Source: Pseudomonas sp. ICMP22404
Lineage (GTDB): Bacteria; Pseudomonadota; Gammaproteobacteria; Pseudomonadales; Pseudomonadaceae
NCBI RefSeq assembly: GCF_006227205.1
Contig: NZ_VCNG01000021.1
Coordinates: forward strand, 1-64,000
Reading direction: 5' to 3'
DNA length: 64,000 nt
The translations under genes and the position numbers were made by a program. Within the stretch, counting starts at the first letter, position 1; each line of letters starts with the position of its first letter. A model generated the notes under the pieces. It ran no database searches and had not been told where the DNA came from. It worked only from the letters and a program-made list of their open reading frames with translations. Of the stretch, positions 7,984 to 16,672 are shown in pieces.

Positions 7984-10302
7984 TTAATTCATCCAGTCTT
8001 TGACCCAATCCATCACCGACTCGGCTGGATTCTGTCCGCCGCAGGCGGCTCCGGGTGGTGGTTCGCTGCCGCGAATATACGGCATCTGCACCGCGCCCGG
8101 GCAATTGGCATCGGAGCCTTGTCCGGTGCGCGAATCGACCCAGGCTTGAACGACGTTGTCCGGCTGCGGCATGTCCAGCGGCAATGGGTCGGCCTTGCGC
8201 ATGAAGCTGGTCCAGACCTGCAATGCGCCCGTGGCGCCGGTGAACGGCGTCTTGCCGTTGTCATCGCGACCGAGCCAGACCACGGCCAGCAGGTCCTGGC
8301 TGAAACCGGCGAACCAGCTGTCACGGGAATCGTTACTGGTACCGGTCTTGCCCGCCAGCGTCAGGGTTCGGGGCAGCACGTTATAGACCGAGCTGCCGGT
8401 ACCTTCACGCATGACCCGCTGCATGGCGCTCTGGATCAGGTAGATGGAACCCGGATCGAAACGCTGCTGAATCTGGAACGGATAACGCTTGAGTGGCTCA
8501 CCGTCGGCGGTGAGCACGCTGCGGATCCCGCGCATCGGCGTATTGAAGCCGCCGTTGGCCAGCGTCTGGTACATGGCCGCAACCTCGATCGGCGTGAGGC
8601 CACCGGCTCCCAGCAGCATCGACGGGAAGGCCGGCAATTCGCGGCTGACCCCGAGACGCGCCAATGTCTTGAGCACATTCGGCACACCGACTTCCAGCCC
8701 AAGGCGAGCCGTGGACAAGTTGTAGGAATGCGCCAGCCCCTGATACAGGAAAACCGTACCGTGGGAGCGCCGGTCATAGTTCTGCGGTTTCCAGACCTGG
8801 CCGTCCGCGCCCTTGACCGAGAACACCTCGTCCGACAGCCAACTGGTCAGTGTGTACTGGCTTGGTTTTTCCAGGGCGGTAAGGTACACCGCCGGCTTGA
8901 TCAGCGAGCCGATCGGGCGCACGGCATCCAGGGCCCGGTTGAAACCGGCGAAACTGGCCTGGCGGCTGCCGATCATGGCCTGGACTTCACCGGTTTCCGG
9001 GTTGGTCACCACCATGGCGGCTTCCACATCCTCGGCACCCTTGCGCGCACCCAGACGCTTAAAAGTATCCTCGACCGACGCTTCGGCTTTCATCTGCAGG
9101 ATCGGGTCGAAACTGGTGAAGATCCGCAGGCCTTCTTCGGTCAAGTCTTCGTCGCGGTAGTCTTCACGCAGTTGCCGTTTGACCAGGTCGAGGAAACCGG
9201 GGAACGAGCTGTCCGCCAGACTGCCGCGCTTAGTCACGCCCAATGGCATTTTCTTCGCTGCTTCGACCTGCTCGGCCGTCGCCACGCCTTGTTGTTGCAG
9301 CAGGTCGAGCACCAGGTTGCGACGCTCGAGGGCCCGCTCCGGATTACGCCGCGGGTTGTAGGAAGACGGCCCCTTGACCATGCCCACCAGCAGCGCCACC
9401 TGATGCAGCTTGAGTTCGGACAACGGCTGGCTGAAGAAGAACTGGCTGGCGAGGCCAAAACCGTGCACCGCCCGCTGACCGTCCTGGCCGATGAAGACCT
9501 CATTGAGGTACGCCTCGAGGATCTCCTGCTTGTCGTAATGCAACTCCAGCAACAGCGCCATCATGGCTTCGGTGAGCTTGCGGGTGAGGCTGCGCTCGTT
9601 GGTCAGGTAGAAGTTCTTGACCAACTGTTGGGTCAGAGTACTGCCACCCTGACGCATATGGCCCGAGGACGTGTTGACCCAGATGGCCCGGGCAATCGAC
9701 TTGGGCGAGACGCCGAAGTGATGGTAGAAATCCCGGTCTTCGACAGCGACCAGCGTATCGATCAGGAACGGTGGCACCTGGTCGATCTTGATCAGGATCC
9801 GGTCTTCGAGGTTCTTCGGATACAGGCCGCCGATCAACAGCGGCTCGAGGCGCACCACCGAAAGACTGGCATTGTTGGCACCCGTCAACGCGGCCACGTA
9901 GTCGCCGGAAAACCGCACGCGCACCGCTTGCGCCTGCTCCATGCCTTCATAGAACTGGAAGCCACGGGTATTGAGATCGACAGTGTTGCCATTGACGGAA
10001 GCTTCGCCCGGGCCGTTGGCCACACTTTCACGGCGATAGCCCAGGGCGTCGAGTTCGGTGAGGAAGTCGTCCTTGCTCAGCTTCTGTCCGACGAACAGCT
10101 CCAGCGGCCGGGCGTAGACCTTGGCCGGGATCGTCCAGCGCTTGCCGGAGAACTTCTCCTGGACCACCGCATCGAGGTAGACGGCAAAACCGGCAAGCAC
10201 GACAAGGCCCACCAGGCCGAGTTTAAGGGCCCAGCCCAGCCAGGGCCGCAGGCGGCTGGCGGGTGGTTTCTTGGGGGTACGGGGGGATCGGGTACGAGTC
10301 AT
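7984..10302 (-). CDS. mrcB: Penicillin-binding protein 1b, bifunctional peptidoglycan synthase
   Basis: A 772-residue class A PBP that polymerises lipid II and cross-links stem peptides. A basic, proline-rich cytoplasmic tail and one membrane helix (about 28-47) precede the UB2H region. The GT51 glycosyltransferase has its catalytic glutamate at E188 (VEDRDFYHHFG) and the RQGGSTLTQQLVKN motif. The transpeptidase has SLIK with the nucleophile S466, SYN, and KTGT starting at K652. All catalytic motifs are intact. It is followed by its likely activator lpoP. Confidence 0.96.
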   Translation of the reverse strand: MTRTRSPRTPKKPPASRLRPWLGWALKLGLVGLVVLAGFAVYLDAVVQEKFSGKRWTIPAKVYARPLELFVGQKLSKDDFLTELDALGYRRESVANGPGEASVNGNTVDLNTRGFQFYEGMEQAQAVRVRFSGDYVAALTGANNASLSVVRLEPLLIGGLYPKNLEDRILIKIDQVPPFLIDTLVAVEDRDFYHHFGVSPKSIARAIWVNTSSGHMRQGGSTLTQQLVKNFYLTNERSLTRKLTEAMMALLLELHYDKQEILEAYLNEVFIGQDGQRAVHGFGLASQFFFSQPLSELKLHQVALLVGMVKGPSSYNPRRNPERALERRNLVLDLLQQQGVATAEQVEAAKKMPLGVTKRGSLADSSFPGFLDLVKRQLREDYRDEDLTEEGLRIFTSFDPILQMKAEASVEDTFKRLGARKGAEDVEAAMVVTNPETGEVQAMIGSRQASFAGFNRALDAVRPIGSLIKPAVYLTALEKPSQYTLTSWLSDEVFSVKGADGQVWKPQNYDRRSHGTVFLYQGLAHSYNLSTARLGLEVGVPNVLKTLARLGVSRELPAFPSMLLGAGGLTPIEVAAMYQTLANGGFNTPMRGIRSVLTADGEPLKRYPFQIQQRFDPGSIYLIQSAMQRVMREGTGSSVYNVLPRTLTLAGKTGTSNDSRDSWFAGFSQDLLAVVWLGRDDNGKTPFTGATGALQVWTSFMRKADPLPLDMPQPDNVVQAWVDSRTGQGSDANCPGAVQMPYIRGSEPPPGAACGGQNPAESVMDWVKDWMN

Positions 10303-10442
10303 GGCGGCGGATTATACGCACTTTGCGATGGTTCAACATGAGCCCGATAAGCTGCGTGATGCACAGGCCATCCGGTTTGCGTTAATGCAGCTTGCCGCCA
10401 TAATGACGGCCTTGAATTTTTCCAGACTCTGAAGGATCGCCT

Positions 10443-11999
10443 GTGAGCCAGACCCTGATCGCTGCCCTGCAAAACCCGGCCCTCTATCCGCACCCCGTCG
10501 AAGGGTTCCAGGTCATCGAAACCCACATTTCCTGGGTCTTGCTCACCGGTCCTTACGCCTACAAGTTCAAGAAGCCGGTCAATTTCGGTTTCCTCGACTT
10601 CACCGAGCTAGACGCCCGCAAGCATTTCTGCGGCGAAGAGCTGCGCCTGAACCAGCGCTTGACCCGGGACCTGTACCTGGAAGTGTTGCCGATCACCGGC
10701 AGCGCCGAAGCGCCACAGTTGAATGGTGACGGACCGGCGATCGAATATGCCCTGAAGATGCGTCAGTTCCCGCAAAGCCAGTTGCTCAGCACGTTGCAGG
10801 CCAACGGTGAACTGACCACCGCCCACGTCGACGAAATGGCCGAGCAGATTGCCCGGTTCCACCTCTCCACGCCCAAGGTTCCCGCCGAAAACCCGGCCGG
10901 CACCCCGGACAGCGTGATGGCACCGGTGCGGCAGAATTTCGAACAGATCCTCCCGTTCCTCAGCGACAAGGCTGACCTGGCGCAACTCGAGGCCCTGCAA
11001 GCCTGGGCTGAAAGCAGTTTCGAACGCCTCAAGCCGCTGTTCATCCAGCGCAAGGCCGAAGGCTTCATCCGCGAATGCCATGGCGACATCCACCTGGGCA
11101 ACGCCACCGTGATCGATGGCAATGTGGTGATTTTCGACTGCATCGAGTTCAACGAACCGTTCCGTTTCACCGACGTCTACGGCGACACGGCATTCCTGGC
11201 GATGGACCTGGAAGACCGCGGGCTCAAGTCCCTGGCCCGGCGATTCGTCAGCCAGTACCTGGAGCTGACCGGCGATTACCAGGGCCTGGAACTGCTGAAC
11301 TTCTACAAAGCCTACCGGGCCCTGGTCCGGGCCAAGATCGCCTTGTTCAGCATGCCGGCCGAAGCCGACCCGGTGCAACGCGCCACCACCCTGCGCCAGT
11401 ACCGCAACTACGCCAACCTGGCAGAGAGCTACAGCACCATTCCGTCGCCATTCCTGGCCATTACCCATGGTGTTTCAGCCGTAGGCAAAAGCCACGTCGC
11501 GATGCGCCTGGTGGAAGCGCTGGGGGCGATTCGCCTGCGTTCGGACGTGGAACGCAAGCGCCTGTTCGGTGAGCAACAGGTGCCGAACGATCCCCAGGCC
11601 GGCATCTATAGCGGCGATGCCAGCAGCGCCACGTATGCGCGCTTGCATGAAATCGCCGGCGGGATCCTGCGCGCCGGGTTCCCGGTGGTGATCGATGCCA
11701 CGTACCTCAAGCGCGAGCAGCGTGAAGCCGCAGCGAAAATCGCCGAAGCGACGGGCACCCCGTTCCTGATCCTCGATTGCAATGCCCCGCAAGCGGTCAT
11801 CGAAAACAGGCTGGCGCAGCGTCAGGCCGATCAGAAAGACCCTTCCGACGCGACCCTGGCCGTCATCGCCGCACAGCAGGCTAACCGCGAAGCGCTGACG
11901 CCGGAGGAAATCCTCTGCAGCAAACCGGTGCAGACCAATGAAAGCGGCACGCTCGACAACGTGGTCGCGCAGATTCGCCAACGCCTGCCAGGCCTGTAA
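10443..11999 (+). CDS. Fused aminoglycoside-phosphotransferase-like kinase and AAA P-loop kinase
   Basis: A 518-residue two-domain protein. The first 330 residues look like the APH/choline kinase fold: HGDIHLGN near residue 213 is the Brenner catalytic loop and IFDCIEFNE holds the metal-binding aspartate. From about 338 a second domain begins with a Walker A motif GVSAVGKS and resembles zeta-toxin or gluconate-kinase-type P-loop kinases. The substrate is unknown. The family is widely conserved beside mrcB in pseudomonads, so it is unlikely to be a resistance gene despite the fold. Confidence 0.85.
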   Translation: MSQTLIAALQNPALYPHPVEGFQVIETHISWVLLTGPYAYKFKKPVNFGFLDFTELDARKHFCGEELRLNQRLTRDLYLEVLPITGSAEAPQLNGDGPAIEYALKMRQFPQSQLLSTLQANGELTTAHVDEMAEQIARFHLSTPKVPAENPAGTPDSVMAPVRQNFEQILPFLSDKADLAQLEALQAWAESSFERLKPLFIQRKAEGFIRECHGDIHLGNATVIDGNVVIFDCIEFNEPFRFTDVYGDTAFLAMDLEDRGLKSLARRFVSQYLELTGDYQGLELLNFYKAYRALVRAKIALFSMPAEADPVQRATTLRQYRNYANLAESYSTIPSPFLAITHGVSAVGKSHVAMRLVEALGAIRLRSDVERKRLFGEQQVPNDPQAGIYSGDASSATYARLHEIAGGILRAGFPVVIDATYLKREQREAAAKIAEATGTPFLILDCNAPQAVIENRLAQRQADQKDPSDATLAVIAAQQANREALTPEEILCSKPVQTNESGTLDNVVAQIRQRLPGL

Positions 12000-12010
12000 G
12001 CAACTATTTC

Positions 12011-12040
12011 GACCGTGAAGCGACACCTGGCTTCACGGTC
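12011..12040 (+). terminator. Strong hairpin after the fused kinase gene
   Basis: GACCGTGAAG (12011-12020) and CTTCACGGTC (12031-12040) form a perfect 10-bp stem 11 bases past the stop codon. No T-run follows, so termination is inferred from position. Confidence 0.45.
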
Positions 12041-12090
12041 GCCAAATACTGGCACTATACTGGCGCCATAAAACCAACAGGTGACATGAC

Positions 12091-12432
12091 ATGAACCGCC
12101 CAAAGATTCTCGACACGCCGCTGTATGCCTTGCTGCGCAAAGACGACATTGCAGGCTTCAATAAAGAACGCCCTCAAGGCCCGGTTGACTTGCGCGGCGG
12201 CGATTTTCGCGGGCTCGACCTGCGGGAATTGAATGTGGACGACGTCGACTTCACGGACGCTTACTTCCGTTCCGCTGATTTGCGTGGCGTCGATTTCCGC
12301 AAGTCGAAGCTGGAAGGCGCGAGCCTGGCCCATGCGCAGATCTCCGGCGCCTATTTCCCACCCGAGCTGTCGGCCGACGAAATTCTGATGTCGATGAACT
12401 TCGGCACCCGGTTGCGCTACCGTACCCGCTGA
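12091..12432 (+). CDS. Pentapeptide repeat-containing protein
   Basis: A 113-residue protein. Residues 30-75 contain consecutive pentapeptide units of the A(D/N)LxG kind (GGDFR, GLDLR, ELNVD, DVDFT, SADLR, GVDFR, GASLA), which should fold as a short right-handed quadrilateral helix. No signal peptide. With only about eight units it is much shorter than the DNA-mimic Qnr proteins, so a gyrase role is not supported. Function unknown. TATACT at 12056-12061 could be its -10 element. Confidence 0.8.
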   Translation: MNRPKILDTPLYALLRKDDIAGFNKERPQGPVDLRGGDFRGLDLRELNVDDVDFTDAYFRSADLRGVDFRKSKLEGASLAHAQISGAYFPPELSADEILMSMNFGTRLRYRTR

Positions 12433-12638
12433 TTTGCCAGAAAAGGCAAACCCGCACGACCAAATCCAGCGCCCCCGCCCGCGCTGGATAGGGTCCGTCG
12501 CCACTGGTTTTCCCTCATCGTGCGTTATGCCTTAGAAGCTTTTGCGACAATCCTGCCAAAGAATCACGCTTTTCCTACTGAGCGCTACACTCCTGAGAAG
12601 CTTGCCCACTGAACAGTCGGCCGTCGCAAGGAGGCTCG

Positions 12639-12911
12639 ATGAATGATGAACTGCAACACCTGAAAAATCTGGGCAAGACGTCGGCCCAATGGCTACACGC
12701 CGTGGGCATCCACAGCGCCTCGGATCTGCGTCGACTCGGAGCGGTCGATGCCTATCGTGCGGTACGCACGCGTGGTTTCCGGGCCTCCAAGGTGTTGCTG
12801 TACGCGATTGAAGGCGCGCTGATGGATATGCACTGGAATGACATCCCCGCCGAACGCAAGGAAGCATTGAACAAGCAATTGGACGCCATTTCCACACACC
12901 ACAAAGCCTGA
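12639..12911 (+). CDS. TfoX/Sxy C-terminal domain protein
   Basis: A 90-residue protein consisting only of the TfoX C-terminal domain, a helix-hairpin-helix-like fold: LKNLGKTSAQWLHAVGI, then SDLRRLGAVDAYRAV. The full-length TfoX/Sxy proteins are competence activators acting with CRP; this stand-alone form lacks the N-terminal half, and its role in pseudomonads is not known. AAGGAGG just before the ATG fixes the start. It directly precedes the prrF promoter. Confidence 0.85.
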   Translation: MNDELQHLKNLGKTSAQWLHAVGIHSASDLRRLGAVDAYRAVRTRGFRASKVLLYAIEGALMDMHWNDIPAERKEALNKQLDAISTHHKA

Positions 12912-12970
12912 CGCCCTTGGTTATCGACATAAACCATCGCGGTTATTGCGACGAACTGGAAAACAACGTT

Positions 12971-12998
12971 TGACATGGTAATGAGAATCGCTATGATT
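12971..12998 (+). promoter_or_regulatory. prrF promoter overlapped by a Fur box
   Basis: A perfect TTGACA (12971-12976), a 16-base spacer and TATGAT (12993-12998). The stretch 12978-12996 matches 14 of 19 bases of the Fur consensus and covers the spacer and -10, so ferric Fur would block RNA polymerase. The start is expected near 13005. Confidence 0.85.
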
Positions 12999-13004
12999 AC
13001 CACA

Positions 13005-13115
13005 TCCGGTCGCGAGACTGGTCGATATTTGAAAAGCCCTTGGTTCGGACTCTCAGATATCTCCTCATCAGGCTAATCACGGTTATTTGACCCGGCTCTT
13101 GCCGGGTCTTTTTTT
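13005..13115 (+). ncRNA. prrF: PrrF iron-sparing small RNA
   Basis: An RNA of about 111 nucleotides between its Fur-controlled promoter and a strong terminator. The hallmark conserved core CTCCTCATCAGGCTAATCAC is at 13061-13080. PrrF RNAs pair with messages for iron-using proteins such as SodB, aconitase and succinate dehydrogenase and repress them when iron is scarce. Only one copy is present; P. aeruginosa has two in tandem. Other pseudomonads carry prrF1 and prrF2 at separate loci, so the second is presumably elsewhere. Confidence 0.92.
13089..13115 (+). terminator. prrF intrinsic terminator
   Basis: GACCCGGC (13089-13096), loop TCTT and GCCGGGTC (13101-13108) followed by seven T. It ends 14 bases before the stop of the convergent ChaN gene. 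Confidence 0.9.
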
Positions 13116-13128
13116 GTCCGCGAGAAGC

Positions 13129-13971
13129 CTACGGCTGTCCGCGCATTTGCGCGCAATAATCCACGGGTGGCGTGGCCGGTGTGTACCAGACGTAATCCGC
13201 CATGGCCGATGTGACCTCGCTGCCCTCCTCGGCCAGCATCAGGACCACCGGTGCTTCACCTGCCCCAAGGTCCAGGACATGCAGCGGTACGCCAATATCC
13301 TTGCGTCCATGCCAGGCACCTGCAAACAACAATGCGGGGGTTGGCGCGGCCAGTAATCGCTCGGCCATGCGCCGATCGCGTTGTTGCTGAACGGCCACCA
13401 TCGCCGGCATCTGCGATTCCGGCAGCAGGCCGCAGTGGGCATCGCGAATCTGCCCCAGCAGCTCTTCTTTTACCGCCGCCCCATTGGAGCGAACACCGCT
13501 CAAGCCTGGCGCTTGCCGGTAGAAGCGCTGGATTTCGACAGCATCCAGGTTCGCGGCCAACAACGGATAAGGTTGCGCCAGTGCGTATTCGACGACAGGT
13601 CCATAGAGGTTCCAATCCCAACCCGGCGACCAATCCAGCGCGTCAGGCAAGTTTTCCGGCATGGCAGGTTGCTGGCGGACCCCATCGATCCGCGACTGCT
13701 GGCTTGGCGTCAGCATTTCCAGCAATAGACTGCCTTGCGCCCGTTGCCCGGCCAAGGCCTGGAGCAGCCATAATTGCAGCGCGTGATGATCCGGGTTGTC
13801 ATGCTGCTCTCCCACGATAACCCGAGGCGCCTTCGCCAGACGTTCGACCAGAACCCTGGGCGCAACAGACTGACCGTTGTGCAGGTCACGGATCCGCCCG
13901 CTGATCGGTGGCGGTGCGATGCTCTGGCAGGCGGTCAAGGTACTCAAGACCAGAATCAGGATCAGGCGCAT
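13129..13971 (-). CDS. ChaN-family haem-binding lipoprotein
   Basis: A 280-residue lipoprotein. From the start at 13971 it has a short signal MRLILILVLSTLTAC with lipidated C15; the longer reading from 14043 adds a non-signal segment, so I prefer 13971. The ChaN/DUF399 (Tiki superfamily) core shows VIVGEQHDNPDHH and later LFAGAWHGRKDIG. Members bind haem or iron at the outer membrane. In P. aeruginosa the gene next to prrF, phuW, is to my memory of this family, so this may be its counterpart without the rest of the phu operon. Confidence 0.85.
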   Translation of the reverse strand: MRLILILVLSTLTACQSIAPPPISGRIRDLHNGQSVAPRVLVERLAKAPRVIVGEQHDNPDHHALQLWLLQALAGQRAQGSLLLEMLTPSQQSRIDGVRQQPAMPENLPDALDWSPGWDWNLYGPVVEYALAQPYPLLAANLDAVEIQRFYRQAPGLSGVRSNGAAVKEELLGQIRDAHCGLLPESQMPAMVAVQQQRDRRMAERLLAAPTPALLFAGAWHGRKDIGVPLHVLDLGAGEAPVVLMLAEEGSEVTSAMADYVWYTPATPPVDYCAQMRGQP

Positions 13972-14122
13972 CGGGCAGCGTTCTCGACGAAGTTGTTCAT
14001 GAATGGGCATGGAATCGTCAGGCGAGTACTCTCGACCCGACATTTGATGAATACTTCTATCTGACCGTCAACTGTGAAGTTACTCCCACAGGGAGGCATT
14101 CAACATCCGCATCGAGACTCAC

Positions 14123-14440
14123 ATGAAATTTCTGTGCAGCAACGCCGAACTGCCCGACAACGACAGTCGCGGTTTCGACATTGAGGGGCGCAAGGTGCTG
14201 GCGGTACGGCGTGCGGGTCAGGTTCATGTGTATCTCAACCGCTGTCCGCACCGTGGCGTACCGCTGGAATGGCAACCCGACCGGTTCCTCGACGCCAGTG
14301 CCAGCCTGATCCAGTGCGCCACCCACGGCGCGCTGTTTCTGATCGAAAGCGGCGAATGCGTGGCCGGTCCTTGTGCCGGCCAGTTCCTGGTGGCGCTAGA
14401 CAGCCGGGAGAACGCGCAAGGCATCTGGGTCAAGGTGTAG
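14123..14440 (+). CDS. Rieske (2Fe-2S) ferredoxin-like protein
   Basis: A 105-residue stand-alone Rieske domain. The two cluster-binding motifs are CPHRG (about 39-43) and CATHGALF (about 69-76), giving the C-x-H...C-x2-H set. No signal peptide or membrane helix, so it should be a cytoplasmic electron carrier, perhaps for an oxygenase encoded elsewhere. Its last 45 bases overlap the 3' end of sfsA on the other strand. Confidence 0.9.
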   Translation: MKFLCSNAELPDNDSRGFDIEGRKVLAVRRAGQVHVYLNRCPHRGVPLEWQPDRFLDASASLIQCATHGALFLIESGECVAGPCAGQFLVALDSRENAQGIWVKV

Positions 14441-15151
14441 CGGCTCGAGCAACACTGGCAACGCACGGTCCACCCACATCTGCTCGGGCGTCAGCGTGAC
14501 CCCGTAGGCCAGCACCTGCACACCCGCCGCGGCCGCTTCGCGCAGGGCTGCCGCATAGCCCGGGTCGATTTCCTCGGCCGGGCGCACTGCGTCGATGCCG
14601 CTCAGGTTCACGCAATACAACTGCACCGCCCTCGTACCTTCGCGAGCCAGGCAGGCCAATTCCCTCAAGTGCTTGGCGCCGCGCTGCGTCACGGCATCGG
14701 GAAACGCGGCGACGTTCGTGCCATCGAAACCCAGGGTGACGCTCTTGACTTCGACCCAGGCCGAACCGTGCTCGTAGTCCAGGCGAAAATCGATACGACT
14801 GTTCTCCACGCCGTAGGCCACTTCCCGCTTTAACCCGATGAAGCCATTGAGCTCGCTGATCACCCCGGCACGCAACGCCTCTTCGATCAAGCCATTGGCC
14901 CGCCCGGTGTTGATGCAAGCCAGCCGCCCCTGGGGGGTTTCGCCGACTTCCCAGGTTCCGGGCAGCTTGCGTTTGGGATCGCTGGAACGACTGAACCAGA
15001 CCCGTGCGCCTTCGGCCATGCAATTGAGCATCGAACCGGTATTGGGACAGTGGATCGTCAGCTGTTCGCCATCAAGGGTTTCGATATCGGCAAGGAAGCG
15101 CTTGTAGCGCCGAATCAGTCGACCTTCTTCCAGGGCAGGAGAAAAGCGCAT
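14396..15151 (-). CDS. sfsA: SfsA, sugar fermentation stimulation family protein
   Basis: A 251-residue protein with an N-terminal OB-like region and a C-terminal nuclease-like fold (DFRLDYEHGSAWVEVKSVTL, the DxxL...ExK pattern of PD-(D/E)xK enzymes). E. coli SfsA was named for a maltose phenotype; its biochemical role is unresolved, with DNA binding or nuclease activity suggested by the fold. The length is slightly above the E. coli protein. The ATG shares one base with the aminotransferase stop, so both are probably one transcript. Confidence 0.93.
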   Translation of the reverse strand: MRFSPALEEGRLIRRYKRFLADIETLDGEQLTIHCPNTGSMLNCMAEGARVWFSRSSDPKRKLPGTWEVGETPQGRLACINTGRANGLIEEALRAGVISELNGFIGLKREVAYGVENSRIDFRLDYEHGSAWVEVKSVTLGFDGTNVAAFPDAVTQRGAKHLRELACLAREGTRAVQLYCVNLSGIDAVRPAEEIDPGYAAALREAAAAGVQVLAYGVTLTPEQMWVDRALPVLLEPLHLDPDALRVLPAV

Positions 15152-16323
15152 CAGCCTTGCCAGCTCCGCAGTCCACGCGCGATTCGCTCCACCGCTTCCT
15201 GTAGCCGCGGCAGGCTCTGGGTGTAGGCGAAGCGCACATGGTGCCCAGCCTGGTGACGGCCGAAGTCCAGGCCGGGGGTGAACGCCACGTGTTCGGTTTC
15301 CAGGAAGTGCTGGCAGAAGGCAAAGGCATCGCCACCGAATGCGCGGATATCGGCATAGAGGTAGAACGCGCCTTCCGGCTCGACCGCAATGCCGAAACCC
15401 AACTCACGCAAGGCCGGCAGCAAGAAATCCCGGCGTAGCGCGAACTCGGCCCGACGCTGCTCGAAGATTTCGATGGTCGCCGGCTCGAAACAGGCCAGGG
15501 CCGCGTACTGGGCCATGCTCGGCGCGCTGATGTAGAGGTTCTGCGCCAGTTTTTCCAACTCACTGACGGCAGCCGAAGGCGCCACCAGCCAGCCCAGTCG
15601 CCAGCCGGTCATACCGAAATACTTGGAAAAACTATTCAGGACGAAGGCATCGTCGTCGACTTCCAGCACGCTGGCGGCCTCGGTGCCATAGGTCAGGCCG
15701 TGATAGATCTCATCCACCACCAGATGGCCATTACGCGCCTTGATTGCCTTCGACAGCCCGGCCAGTTCATCCCGGGAGAGGAGCGTCCCGGTCGGATTGG
15801 CCGGCGACGCCACCAGCGCACCGACGCTGTCCTGGTCCCAATGCCGGTCCACCAGCTCAGGGGTCAACTGGTAACGCACCTCCGGCCCCACCGGCACCAG
15901 CTGCGCCGCGCCTTCCACCAACCGCAGGAAGTGACGGTTGCAGGGGTAGCCCGGGTCCGCCAGCAACCAGTGTTTACCCGGGTCTACCAGCAAGGCACTG
16001 GCCAGCAGCAATGCACCAGACCCACCCGGCGTGATCAGGATACGTCGGGGGTCGATGCTCACCCCGTAGCGCTGCCCATAGAAACCGGCAATGGCTTCCC
16101 GCAGTTCGGGGATGCCGCGAGCGGCGGTGTAGCGGGTCTTGCCCGCCGCCAGCGCGGCCTGGCCGGCCTGGATGATCGGCTCGGCCGTGGTGAAGTCCGG
16201 CTCGCCGATCTCCAGGTGGATGACGTCGTGTCCGGCGGCCTGCAGTTCATTGGCACGGGCCAGCAACGCCATCACATGGAAAGGTTCGATGGCGCGACTG
16301 CGCGCACTGTAGGACTGAGCCAT
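15151..16323 (-). CDS. Pyridoxal-phosphate-dependent class I/II aminotransferase
   Basis: A 390-residue fold-type I aminotransferase. The PLP lysine lies in LNSFSKYFGMTGWRLGW, with SPANPTGT and VVDEIYHGL as cofactor-contacting motifs. It resembles the AspC/alanine aminotransferase-like group; the substrate cannot be told from sequence. An in-frame ATG at 16374 exists, but GAAGGA before 16323 and the family N-terminus favour the shorter form. It is the first gene of the unit with sfsA. Confidence 0.9.
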   Translation of the reverse strand: MAQSYSARSRAIEPFHVMALLARANELQAAGHDVIHLEIGEPDFTTAEPIIQAGQAALAAGKTRYTAARGIPELREAIAGFYGQRYGVSIDPRRILITPGGSGALLLASALLVDPGKHWLLADPGYPCNRHFLRLVEGAAQLVPVGPEVRYQLTPELVDRHWDQDSVGALVASPANPTGTLLSRDELAGLSKAIKARNGHLVVDEIYHGLTYGTEAASVLEVDDDAFVLNSFSKYFGMTGWRLGWLVAPSAAVSELEKLAQNLYISAPSMAQYAALACFEPATIEIFEQRRAEFALRRDFLLPALRELGFGIAVEPEGAFYLYADIRAFGGDAFAFCQHFLETEHVAFTPGLDFGRHQAGHHVRFAYTQSLPRLQEAVERIARGLRSWQG

Positions 16324-16672
16324 TAGCCTTCCTTCGCATAAAAAAGAACCGATTCTACCCAACTCTCCGCCCAAGTCAGAAACAACTGCGGAACGAGCGC
16401 GAGCAGGAAGAGGTCATAGCCCCGGATTGCAGGAAATGACTCCGGCGATTGGCCCAGGCTTGACTAGAATCAAGCATTGAGCAGGATGACCTCTTCACCG
16501 AACCGAACCCGGCCATGCCTTGCGAGGCCCCGCCCGCCGCAGGCTCGACAACCGGGAGTGGCGCGGCCCGATTCGATCTGGTAAGTTCGCCCGCTTGCAG
16601 CCGCAGGGCCGGCAGGTGTCGGTGATGGAGCAATCCTGCGTAGTGGATTACAAGAGTAGAGGCGGTCCATTC
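16324..16672 (+). other. Intergenic region with dksA upstream sequences
   Basis: This 349-base gap separates the divergent aminotransferase and dksA genes. TAGAAT at 16465-16470 could be a -10 but lacks a matching -35 at the right distance. I see no convincing gene or repeat. Open frames running into dksA from 16520 have no ribosome site and extend past the conserved N-terminus. Confidence 0.4.

Noticed and set aside
8119..10341. 740-codon open frame on the plus strand
   Set aside because: Antisense to mrcB; product composition is a His/Arg/Gln-rich shadow with no recognisable domain.
10443..11999. Antibiotic resistance gene (aminoglycoside phosphotransferase)
   Set aside because: The fold is APH-like, but the fusion, conserved chromosomal context and lack of mobile elements point to a housekeeping kinase.
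12091..12432. Qnr-like quinolone protection protein
   Set aside because: Only about eight pentapeptide units in 113 residues; Qnr proteins have far more and form dimers through a long helix.
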